The notes under the pieces were generated by a model that made no database searches, was not told the origin of the DNA, and saw nothing but the letters and a program-made list of their open reading frames with translations. Both the position numbers and the translations under genes were made by a program. Positions 43,900-54,134 of a stretch of 64,000 bases of DNA are shown here, piece after piece. The stretch lies in the NCBI GenBank assembly GCA_900642245.1, contig CAAAJI010000006.1, forward strand, positions 394,342 to 458,341. Direction: 5' to 3'. How positions within the stretch are numbered: the first letter of the stretch is position 1; each line of letters opens with the position of its first letter. The stretch is from Fragilaria radians. Lineage: Eukaryota; Bacillariophyta; Fragilariophyceae; Fragilariales; Fragilariaceae.

Positions 43900-45265
43900 A
43901 CAAATGCTTGTTGGCATTGAGAAATAATTGCAAATCCAAATTGATGGGCATCATGCTTTGCTGCTGCTTTGTGTATGTAAAGCCAGCAATGCTAAACTGG
44001 CGCTCACATACATTGCTTGTTAGGCAAATGAAACGTAAATCAAGATATTGGGAACTTTCAGTTGTTGTTTTGACTTTCTTGTGCTTCTCTGCAGGTTGAA
44101 GCAGTATCTGCAGGTCAGTCACTTAAGAATATTGTTCCTCATCATAATGAGTGCTACTCACTTGATACTTCACTCCCCCAGACTGCTGAGGGCAAGTTTC
44201 TCTTGTCTTTTTTGAGATCTTTGAATCTTGACAATGGCAGACTCAAAATACTTTTCAACCACTATGCGGCTATTGGAACCACAATGCTCACCTAATTCAG
44301 GTAATGCCTGGATGGCAACATCAAGGTATTCCCTGATATCGTATATGGAGAGATTTTCATTTTGAAAAGTGACAGTCAATATATTAAGGTCACCCAGAAT
44401 TCTTTTGCAGATGACTTGCCAAGCAATTCTCTGATGATGAGAGCTGCAGATCTGCATGCACAATTTTAGAGGGGAAAGCCTATCCATCATTGTTTTTATG
44501 GAAGACCAACGCGTGACATTGCAGTGTACCGGGAATAGATGTGTACGTTTCTGAAGTGATGCTCTTGTTTTCAGTGTTCAAAGGGCAACCATTACTGCAT
44601 TTATTTGAGCTGTCACCACCATGAAATACGATTCAAGAACCAACTTATTGTCCAAATTCAACCGATGTCTTTCACAACCCACAAGTACAAATTTGTTTTC
44701 CTTGCCAATCTGGATTTTGTGGAACAGTTATCCCCGATTACACAGGCAATATTTGATTAGTCTTTTTTGACAAACACGCAGAATCTCAAGGATAGTTTCT
44801 TTGTGTGAATCAGCATCAAGACATTCCTCATCCTGCAAAGGTGCAAAGGATAGCAATACCCTATCTCTTGAGTTTGATCTGGCCAAGTAGCAAACACTTT
44901 AAGAAAGTGACTGCCACTTGAGCTCCAACCGTCATAAGTCAATGAAGACATGTCTTGGAGGAGGTCCTTTATTTTATGTTCTACCAGGATTTTCAATCGT
45001 GACATTGCCTTCATTAAGCTCTCCACCGTAATTGCCTCAAGTTGTGCACACTTTCTTGTAGTGTCTTTCTCACAAAAGCTGAAAGGCAAAGGTCATTGAC
45101 AATCCACTCTACCCAATGGAACAGGCTTTTGTCCTTCTTTCAATGAAACTGCAAGATAGGGCTACCATCTTTCACCTTTGCGGCATCCAGAGTATCCTCA
45201 TGGTCTCCTTGAATGTGATCCATTAGATTGGACCATCCACGGCCCTTCGTTCTACTCTTCTTACA
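43900..45265 (-). mobile_element. hAT-family DNA transposase pseudogene
   Basis: Decayed minus-strand transposase. It begins with a BED zinc-finger remnant (KGRGWSNLMDHIQGDHED, about 45190-45250). This is followed by HWVEWIVND and, after a frameshift, LPFSFCEKDTTRKCAQL (from 45089), then LTYDGWSSSGSHFLKVFATW, a core motif of hAT elements. The end is the C-terminal dimerisation region YLDLRFICLTSNVCERQFSI ... LDLQLFLNANKHL (43898-44040). Several frameshifts and stops lie between. Terminal inverted repeats and the 8-bp target duplication were not identified. Confidence 0.75.
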
Positions 45266-45855
45266 TCAACAAGTCCACATGTCTTTATCCCTTTGCGCAA
45301 AACACGTTACAACCAGCTCTTTTGTTGTACACTGCATGAGAAAGTAGTCCAATGGGGGGGGGGAGAAGAGTGTAACACGTGTTGAAGAATGAGGTCAAAT
45401 GTCCTGAAGACTGGAGGACTAGAATTATTTTTGCTGCTAGAAACAAAGCGCTATTGAGGGGACTGAAGAGAGTACAACTTAGTGCATAAAAAATGAAAGT
45501 TTCTATTTGCTTAATTGTGGTAGGTTTCACTTAATACTCCTGCTATTCCTAAAATGATAGGAATGAAATAAGACCATTCTTCAGATTAGCAACATTGATG
45601 GTGAAGATACTCAAATGAACTCACTGTTGAGCAACTTGTTGGGTCAGAATGATGCATGTAAAAAAGTGGAACGGGCTGAACAAGGCAGTAACATGCTCCT
45701 TCAAGTGCCTTATGGTGTTTTTGTTCTGAACCATCAAATGTCTACAAGGTTAGTTGCAGGGGCATACCAAGGAGAGTACTTTTATGTAATCCACATAGTA
45801 CATAGTAGTTCCCAGAAGTCATTTCAGTGGCAGGAACATTTGTACTACTCGTTCA
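45266..45855. other. spacer before the MORN gene
   Basis: Contains a run of ten G at about 45354-45363 and no recognised gene. A short plus-strand frame at 45615-45872 overlaps the MORN gene start in another frame and is probably spurious. Confidence 0.4.
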
Positions 45856-47685
45856 ATGGAATACTTCGTTGAAAATGATGTTTCCATAACCAAAGTATCT
45901 GTGGACAAGGACACATATTTAGCGAGACATGTTGATTCCAAAGTCCTTGTCAATGGTGATGAATTTTTCGGTGTGGTTGATGTCATCACAGGGGAGTTAG
46001 TTCATGGACTGTTGATCAGCGCAAGCGGTCAGGAAAAGTATGAAGGTCCGTTTCTTGATGGGAAGAGACATGGCTGTGGCGCTATATGTATGAGAACTGA
46101 CGGTTCGAAAAAGTTTGTTGGGACATTCACTGAAAATTGTTTCTGTCATGGAACACTGATTACTAAAGAATTCACGTACACCGGTGATTTTGATAGAGGG
46201 AGTTTTGAGAGTCCTACATTCGAAGGTCATGGAATTTTAGCGTTACACGATAAAACTGTTTATGAGGGAAGTTTTCGGGAAAGTCAATTCGAAGGATACG
46301 GAATATTGACGAGTTCGAACACCGACCGATACAACGGGAGATTCAGTCATGGACAGAAAAGTGGATTGGGCACGATGTTATATCAAGACGGAAGTACCTA
46401 TTCCGGTCACTGGGAACTGGACCTTAAGCACGGCAGGGGTATCCTTGCCAGTCCTGATGGTAATCGTATTTACAGTGGAGATTTCCAATTCGATTTTCCT
46501 CACGGCGCTGGAACAATGATCATAAACAACAATATCGAAATGAAGGGATTATGGGACAAAGGCAGACCTGTTGACGGTCCAGGATGGAGAATCATATATC
46601 GAGAAAAAGGACTCATATACAAAGGTGACACAATATGTGGTAGGCCTCATGGATTAGGATCCTTGTTAAGGTTGCCTTCTGAAAAGAATCTTCAAAGTTC
46701 CATATTGTACGCTGGCAATTTTCTATGTGGTTTGCCTTCATCTGATGTCTTGGAAGATTGGGAAAATGACATTGTTAAGGATGTTAAAGATTGCGAAGAA
46801 GGTAGCGATGTTATCGACACAATACCCTTAACTCCTCAATGTAATGACCCAGAATTTCTATCGCCAAATAACATGAAAACTCAATCGAAAGATCAACAGG
46901 ACAATAGATGGGTATTAGGAGTGAGCAAAATATTGTCACTGCGTAGAGCATTTGAGTGTCCGATCACAAAAATTCGGCTCGAAAGCAGTGCCGACAACTC
47001 AGAAAGAATACTATCACTTTTTGACGAATCTAAGTACATCTGTAAAATCGATGAATGTGGAAGGATAAAGAGAATGACCTCATTTGTTGATGGCTTGAAC
47101 AATTCTTTTTACACCGGCGACTTCGAGGGTGGGCTGAAACATGGCTATGGATGCGAGAAGTATGAAGATGGAACGTCGTATAAAGGTTACTTTAGAAACG
47201 GATGGAGAGATGGAATGGGTGAACTCATTGACATCCATAATAATATTATTTACAAGGGAAGCTGGATAAACGATAAACATCATGGCAAGGGTTTCTATAA
47301 CTATCAAGAAGGCAGTCTTTTCCCTGGTGTCTATCATGGAAGCATGAAAAACGATCAACGACACGGAAGGGGTAAGCATACCACACCAGACGGGATTACT
47401 TACGAGGGTGATTGGTGCAACGGGGTACCTCAATTCGGTGATTGGGTTATAACGTACAACACAGGTGTTGTATTCTTGGGAAGCGCTCAATTTCTCGATT
47501 CTAAAAATCCTCCAGTTCCAATGGGTTTTGGCTCGGAGCGTGAACCTGACGGAAGCTTCTTCACTGGTAACTTCTTAAATGGAAAGCGCCATGGAGAAGG
47601 ATATTATTTGTTGGCAAGTGGTGCGTCAATAGAAGGTCAATGGGAGCATGGTGTACCTATCACTGAGACAAAGTCACATTCGTAA
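45856..47685 (+). CDS. MORN-repeat protein
   Basis: Single exon, 609 residues, made almost entirely of MORN repeats (Y-x-G-x-W/F-x-x-G-x-x-H-G-x-G pattern). Examples are YEGPFLDGKRHGCG, YNGRFSHGQKSGLG, YSGHWELDLKHGRG, YKGYFRNGWRDGMGE, YKGSWINDKHHGKG, YEGDWCNGVPQFG and FTGNFLNGKRHGEG. I count at least a dozen, in two blocks separated by a less regular segment (about 300-400). No kinase, SET or other catalytic domain is attached. MORN proteins usually scaffold membranes or the cytoskeleton (cell division, flagella). The role here is unknown. Met 1 at 45856 is the first in-frame ATG. Confidence 0.9.
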   Translation: MEYFVENDVSITKVSVDKDTYLARHVDSKVLVNGDEFFGVVDVITGELVHGLLISASGQEKYEGPFLDGKRHGCGAICMRTDGSKKFVGTFTENCFCHGTLITKEFTYTGDFDRGSFESPTFEGHGILALHDKTVYEGSFRESQFEGYGILTSSNTDRYNGRFSHGQKSGLGTMLYQDGSTYSGHWELDLKHGRGILASPDGNRIYSGDFQFDFPHGAGTMIINNNIEMKGLWDKGRPVDGPGWRIIYREKGLIYKGDTICGRPHGLGSLLRLPSEKNLQSSILYAGNFLCGLPSSDVLEDWENDIVKDVKDCEEGSDVIDTIPLTPQCNDPEFLSPNNMKTQSKDQQDNRWVLGVSKILSLRRAFECPITKIRLESSADNSERILSLFDESKYICKIDECGRIKRMTSFVDGLNNSFYTGDFEGGLKHGYGCEKYEDGTSYKGYFRNGWRDGMGELIDIHNNIIYKGSWINDKHHGKGFYNYQEGSLFPGVYHGSMKNDQRHGRGKHTTPDGITYEGDWCNGVPQFGDWVITYNTGVVFLGSAQFLDSKNPPVPMGFGSEREPDGSFFTGNFLNGKRHGEGYYLLASGASIEGQWEHGVPITETKSHS

Positions 47686-48892
47686 CAGCATTTTGACCGA
47701 GATGAGACATGAATTTTCAGATTCCCCATTTTTAAAGGTTTACCTGAGAATTAAATCAGATATACCACTTTTTTGTGAAGAAAAAAATAATTAGATTCAA
47801 ATTATATCCATGCAGAACAGCCAAGATAAAAAAAATCAATTCTAACGTGACTTTTAAACTATTGTATAGAGCAAATAGCTCTTAGGAAAATGTGAGATAG
47901 TAGGGTGATTCTGGTCTTTGAAAATGGGACACGGAGATTTCAAGTGTACGCGATCGAATGCTGTTTCTGAAACCTATAAAGGCTAAATACATTTGTATTA
48001 CCCTGGAGAAAATTAAGATGCTAGGCATTGAGTTTGTTTCTTATTTGATAATCACTAGTCCAAAAATTGGATGCGCCATCATCACAGTGCGAATTATAAT
48101 TATTCACTACAAATCCTAATTGGAATCAATTTCATGACTGTGGTAATATTTTAGGAGTAAGCCGTAATGCTACATTGCATACCCTCAACTTTACTCTTGA
48201 GTTGCAATGAGAGGGTAATCGATTGATTAACAATTGCTACACATCACAACCTCCATGTTTCCTACATCATAGACAAGACGGAGGAAAAAACACATATATC
48301 CGAGATTTGATAAGTCAGTGTCAATCACCTTCAAGCCTTTCATAATCAAGCCTTTTCTGTTTTGATTACCAACGGGAATTGCAAGTATTAAAAGACGTTG
48401 TTCAAAATACTACATCTTTTTAGAAATGTAGGTTACTTAGGCATGGTTTCTAGAATAGTACAAAAGGTACCAGTGAACAAGACTTACAGGAGCAACAATG
48501 AACATTTGGAAGTATTGGAGAGGGGATTAAAAATGAATTTACGCATATTTTTTTCTCTCAAGAACGTGCATTTCCCTTACCTTCTTAGCAGCAAAAACAA
48601 AAAATAGAGAAAAACACCATCCTAAGCCTTTTATCTTTACGTAAAATATATTTTGCTGTGACCGTAAAACAATATAGTTGCTCTGTAGAAACATTTCCAT
48701 TGAATAAATAGTATGTCCTCCGTGTCAGCTAAAGTCATTTATGTTGGAATCGGGTTATTCAAATAAAAAACTCTGTTTCGAAAAAATTTGGTATCCTTTT
48801 TTAGACGTTTGATAACTCTTCAACGAAATCTTTGTTACCTTTCATCGTAGAGTTCTGAGAATATTGAAAAAAGAGTTGAAACGAAATAGATC
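47686..48892. other. intergenic spacer
   Basis: AT-rich, with no recognised gene, repeat or RNA. The last part is the 5' flank of the acyl-CoA synthetase gene. Confidence 0.45.
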
Positions 48893-51315
48893 ATGATTGA
48901 CGTTCTTCTCTTTCCATTGAAAGTTTTTCTCATTTTACTTGACTTAGCTGTACGTACAACTGAGGATTGAAAGACTTGTCGTGATTGTATTTGCTTCGCC
49001 ATTTGAAGTTTTGTTCTGACAAAAGTTGTGCTGTTGGCATTCCATTGTTTATTGGTGGTAGATTACCTTGATTACTTTCGGATGGATCGGTGCGATTAAG
49101 CATGCCCTGACACCAGAGCCTCTTCGGACTGTGCCTGTAGAAGATGACGAAGCACATCGTGTGGATCCAGGATTCAAGGGTAATTTAGCCACAACCCCAC
49201 GAGAAGGTTTGAATACCTTATACGACATTGCCAAAGACTCCTTTGCACGCTACAGTTCCCGTCCTTGCCTTGGCGTCCGTACGTTTCTAGGATGGAAGGT
49301 GCCTGGGAAAGTAAAGCATTTTGGTGACGTTACTTGGAAAAGTTTCGCACAAGTTGGCGAAGAATCTCACAAGTTTGGTGCCGCTCTCCGCAAGGAGGGA
49401 CTTGTGCCTGCGCCTGATATTGCGACACTGGATAAGATTGTTACTCCATGTAGTCTTGCTATTTTCGAAAATACATGTCCAGAGTGGCTCATTGCTTCTT
49501 TGGGAGCAATTTCTCAAAGTCTAGTCGTGACGACGATTTACGCCACTCTAGGATTGGGTGCAGTAATTGATGCCATCAACGAAGGGTCTATCCCTGCGAT
49601 TGTTTGCAACAAGTCAAATATTAAGAAGCTCCTGGACCATATCCAAGATATGCCAACTTTGAAGCTCATCATCTACACAAATGATCTTGTGGCTCCGGAT
49701 GATACTACTAAGATTCCTGATGCACCCAACGGTGTCAAAGTTGTCGACTTCTACCAGTTTATCGAATCTGGAAATACTACCGCATTTCCCGCCACTCCAC
49801 CTAAGGCAAGTTCATGCGCTGTAATCATGTACACCTCAGGATCTACGGATAAGCCTAAAGGAGTTGTCATTCCTCATCGAGTCATGGTTGCTGCTTGTGC
49901 TTCTGCCGATATTGCTCTTGGTCTTCGAAATGGAGAAGATGTCTATCTTGGTTACTTGCCCTTGGCTCACATACTGGAACTAATGGCAGAATTCTGCATG
50001 GTCTCTCAAGGATGTACAATATGTTATGCTGATCCCAAATCGTTGACAGCCACTGGCGCATATCCGATTGGTGCTCTCGAACAATATTCTCCAACTATTA
50101 TGGCTGCAGTCCCCAAGATTTGGGATGTCATTAAAAAGGGCGTTCAAGCTAAAATCGCCACTTCTTCTCCCATTGCAAAATTTCTTGTCGACACAGCCTT
50201 CCAGGCGAGGACTTTTGCTCTCAAACATGGCTATGATACACCCCTTTTTAAAGCACTCGTCTTCAAGAAATTTTCTAAAGTTGTTGGTGGACGACTTCGC
50301 TTTGCCCTCTCGGGTGGAGGTCCACTTAACGCCGAGGTACAGGAGTTTATCCGAGTTTGCTTTGGTATGCCATTGGTACAAGGTTACGTAAGTACCGTTT
50401 TGTAAATTACAGAGCAGCCATTCCCTCAATCTCTCACTGTGAACTATATTTCCTTTCTTGATCTATCAGGGACTGACAGAAACCTGCGCGGGCTTATCTA
50501 TACAGGCACTGGATGATCCACGATCTGGAATTGCAGGTTATGCGATTCCATCGGTTGAGGTCAAATTGGAATCAACTCCAGATGTATGTGATAAGGCTGG
50601 ATTGCCTTATATGAGGTGAGTATCCAACGAAATGCCTCTTGATTATCTGGCTCTAATCCTAACTCTGCCCAATCAAAGCACCGATCGAACAGACCATGAA
50701 GGAAACAAAGTTTTTGGACGGGGCGAGATTTTTGTGCGTGGAACTTGCATTTCTATCGGATATTATCAAATGCACGAGAAGACGAAGGAAGACTTTCGTG
50801 ATGATGGTTTCTTCATGACAGGTGATATTGGTCAATTCATGTCCGATGGCAGTATTCGTATTGTGGACAGAAAGAAAAACTTGGTCAAAATGAAAGGTGG
50901 AGAATATATCGCCCTCGAAAAAATGGAAATGATCTATGGAAATTCAACTTTTGTCGATGCAATTGCTGGTGGAATTTGTGTTTACGGCGATGGAGACATG
51001 GACCGTCCAATTGCATTGTTGCAGCTCAGTGAGCCATTCACCATGAAATGGGCCTCAGAGAATGGTATTTCGGGTGAGTTTGCTGAGATCAAGAATAGCA
51101 AGGAGTTGTACGATGCTATTATGGCCTCCATGGCCGCAGAGCATAAGAAAGGAGGATTATGCAGCTTGGAAAAATTAGTAGGTTTGGCCATTCTAACGGA
51201 ACCATGGACTCCAGAGAACGGATGCTTGACAGCTGCAAATAAATTGCAACGTCGAGCTGTAATCTCGATGTTCGAGAAGGAGTTCTTGGAAGTAAGAAAG
51301 AAAGGTATCTTCTAG
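48893..51315 (+). CDS. long-chain acyl-CoA synthetase (ACSL/LACS)
   Basis: Four exons: 48893-48949, 49062-50387, 50470-50615 and 50679-51315 (introns 112, 82 and 63 bp), 721 residues. Activates free fatty acids to acyl-CoA using ATP and CoA. The 19-residue first exon (starting MIDVLLFPLKVFLILLDLA) is assigned here because sequence upstream of 49062 lacks an in-frame ATG. Joined to ITLITFGWIGA it makes an N-terminal membrane anchor, typical of ACSL proteins on ER, peroxisome or plastid envelope. Adenylate-forming motifs are IMYTSGSTDKPKGVVIPHR, ALSGGGPLNAEVQEF, QGYGLTETCAG (restored across intron 2), DGFFMTGDIGQF and IVDRKKNLVKMKGGEYIALE. It ends ...KKGIF. Substrate chain length cannot be read from sequence. 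Confidence 0.94.
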
Positions 51316-51949
51316 GTTTTAACTCCTAAATTTCACAAGAAAAAAATCTTTCACTGCTTGTTTGAGGATTAGTTTAGCTTTTTGTAATGTCGTTTATTCC
51401 GTTCTTGATCCCAATAGACTAAGTGATGAGGCATTTATTTTCATTGACATAGACTTCTTGAATTGTCTCGCCTTCATTTGGGCAGCCCATGCATTCAAAG
51501 AGGACAGTTACTCATCATGCTTCCATCTGCTACATTAGAATATATTAGCCCATTCCAGACCTCAAGAAGGGGTGAAATATTCGACTTCTTGCAGATTTTA
51601 GTTCCACTGCTTCGTTCCTTTGCGAAAACTGCCAATACTAGTACATCCCACATTGTCAAAGGAATTAGGAATGTCATGCGCCTCCATTCATAATTGTGAT
51701 TTCTTGTGAAAGCTTGCCTAAAAAATAATCTTTGTAAATTTCAATGCCTAAAATTACAAAAGGATTCATTAGCCATTTATTTATTGTCGTAACGGGTTAG
51801 TGTTAGCAACATTCATGGACAATACAAGGAGAACAGTTTCAAGCTTTAGAGGATTTGTTTAGGGTAGTAAGCTTTGTCCGTTGGACTTTTAACGGATCTC
51901 TGGCAAAAAACCCTAAGTTCTTTACTTGCTCCCATTGTTCCGTTCTGCC
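51316..51949. other. intergenic spacer
   Basis: Between the synthetase stop and the APS kinase ATG. A 76-codon plus-strand frame and a 60-codon minus-strand frame overlap at about 51463-51693; neither is recognisable. Confidence 0.4.
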
Positions 51950-52591
51950 ATGGCAGACAAGATAGCCATTTCCTCTCCAAACATTGTTTGGGAAGATCCA
52001 GCCGTCACGCGTAGCGAACGTGAAATCAGAAATGGACATTTAGGAGCCGTTATTTGGTTTACGGGGTTGTCAGGATCGGGAAAATCTACGATCGCGAAAA
52101 TGTTGGAACGTCGTCTGTTTTCAGACGGAAGGCAAGTCATGTCTTTGGATGGTGACAATCTCCGTCATGGTTTGAATCGGGACCTATCGTTTGCCCCTTC
52201 CGATCGAGTCGAAAATATACGAAGAGCTGCTGAAGTTGCCTTGTGGGCAATGAATCATGGGACAATTGTTTTGGCAACCTTCGTGTCACCGTATGCCCAG
52301 GATCGTCAGATGGCACGAACGCTAATGGAATCCTCATCGTCTCCGTTGCCCAGCAGGTTCTTGGAAGTTTACGTTTCTTGTCCTTTGGAAGTTCTTCGAC
52401 AACGCGATCCCAAAGGATTGTATGCCAAGGCACTTCGAGGAGAAATCCCTAATTTCACCGGAATAAGTGCACCCTACGAACCACCGGAAAACCCTGACCT
52501 TGTCATTTCCACAAACGCGAGATCTCAGGAGGATTCAGCGAATCTAGTCCTTCAGCTTCTGAAGGAGAAAGGTATCATACCAATGACATAA
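51950..52591 (+). CDS. adenylylsulfate (APS) kinase
   Basis: Single exon, 213 residues from ATG 51950 (upstream in-frame sequence has no ATG). Phosphorylates APS to PAPS, the sulfate donor for sulfotransferases. Motifs are the Walker A loop GLSGSGKST (39-47), DGDNLRHGLNRDLSF, the conserved RVENIRRAAEVA, TFVSPYAQDRQMAR, and PKGLYAKALRGEIPNFTGIS followed by YEPPENPDLVI. It is a stand-alone kinase, not fused to ATP sulfurylase, and has no plastid presequence, so a cytosolic role supplying PAPS for sulfation is inferred. A sulfotransferase begins 11 kb downstream. Confidence 0.94.
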   Translation: MADKIAISSPNIVWEDPAVTRSEREIRNGHLGAVIWFTGLSGSGKSTIAKMLERRLFSDGRQVMSLDGDNLRHGLNRDLSFAPSDRVENIRRAAEVALWAMNHGTIVLATFVSPYAQDRQMARTLMESSSSPLPSRFLEVYVSCPLEVLRQRDPKGLYAKALRGEIPNFTGISAPYEPPENPDLVISTNARSQEDSANLVLQLLKEKGIIPMT

Positions 52592-54134
52592 ACTTTGTTT
52601 CCGAAACCTTCAATGCTATGATTTTCTGATGAGGGGAACTCCAATTAAACTTGCGATTAAACATAAAGTCATGAGTACCTCAAACTTTCTCATTTTCGTG
52701 GTATGCAGAAAAGAGAATACAAAGATAAGCAGAAGCTAAGCAAATACATTAATCGATCGAAAAAAGAGTACAAAATTCTAACATTTGTATTCCAAATGCC
52801 AGTATTCATCTCAGAGGATTTACCTCTAAGTATTTCGAGCATTCTTTGCTTGTATCAATTGAAGCGAATCACAATTTTCACCCACAATGCTTTTCACCTA
52901 ATCCTACGTAACGCATTCTTTGATATCCATTTGCCAAATGGATATCAATTCCAAATCAACACCAAGACTTTGAGGCTAAACTAATCTGACACCTTGGTTT
53001 TGGATGCAGAACCAATCCCATTTCACCCTCTAACATTCACCAAAATAATGACCAGTTGAAAAAATCCATATTGCAAGCGATGTCTTCTATCATAGAAACA
53101 CTCAAGAAATGAAAGAAGCCAAATAAAATTCAAGAATTCCTGAGTAAATATTAATGTTATGTAGGGATCTCAATGACAGCGGAAGTCTTTCCTGAGCATC
53201 AAGTTTACTTTCTAACTATTCTTGAAATCATTACATGCAATTTCTTTGGCTGTTTTACTCTCATGGAAATGTAAGAACATTTGAATAATAAGAAGCTTAA
53301 CTTCAAGGATTGAGGAATTCTATGAATTGGGGAATCAAAATGTCAGGGTAAATAGAGCAACGTAATTGCAATTGTTCATGTCCAGTAACTTTATTTGCTA
53401 GGTGTACATAGGGAGGCTGTACCACGGGACACTAATCTTTTCAGTACATCCTACAAGATATTGTACTAAAACTTAGCTGGTGATGAAAATTCTATAGGAT
53501 TGATTCACAAATATATTTTATGAAATATGTCAATTGGATAAACGTTTTAAGCAAATAAATATTTGTATTGAATTATTGAATAATTTTCCTCTTCATATTT
53601 CTACAGAAAATTAGTTTTCAATGAATTTTGCATCTATACAACAAAGGAAAAACGTGACTGTAATTATAAATCCTTTTCTTTCATTATTCTGCTTGATATC
53701 AGTCACCATTGACAAGCAGTAACGCATTTCATCTTTGTACTGTTAGAGGAATGCCATTGATGAGTTTGATCCATGCAGCATTGACTGCGAGGAAGGTTGT
53801 ACCCTCAAGTAGCACAATTAGGCAAATCGCGTAGAGAATGATGAAGATTAAGAGAGACAGAGAGAACACTGTTCATTTTGAAGTATAATTGTATTTGCGC
53901 AAACAGTTTTTTTGTTTTTCCTACAATATACAAATATCCACCTTTATGAAAAAGTAATGGTTTCAAAAGGGAAGGTGATTTGAGTGTAATGATTCGGATC
54001 CCCTAAAGTCTCCAATCAATCATCATGGTATTAGTATTTATATACTATATGCAATTTAAATTTAATACATTAAATTCAAAGTTATCTTTGAGCAATATGA
54101 ACAGATGCGATGCATCCCTAATTTTTCTCCTGAC
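52592..54134. other. intergenic region with a near-perfect palindrome
   Basis: AT-rich, no gene recognised. The palindrome at 52920-52948 is listed separately. On the minus strand near 53745-53880 a 47-codon frame without ATG reads SLLIFIILYAICLIVLLEG, a membrane-like stretch of unknown meaning. Confidence 0.4.
52920..52948. repeat. 29-bp near-perfect palindrome (14-bp arms, 1-nt centre)
   Basis: The arms TTGATATCCATTTG and CAAATGGATATCAA are exact reverse complements around a single C at 52934. It lies 330 bp downstream of the APS kinase stop. It could form a hairpin in RNA or bind a dimeric protein; function unknown. Confidence 0.85.

Noticed and set aside
45354..45363. Run of ten G as a possible G-quadruplex or regulatory site
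   Set aside because: A single homopolymer run in a transposon-derived spacer, prone to sequencing error; no supporting G-tracts nearby.
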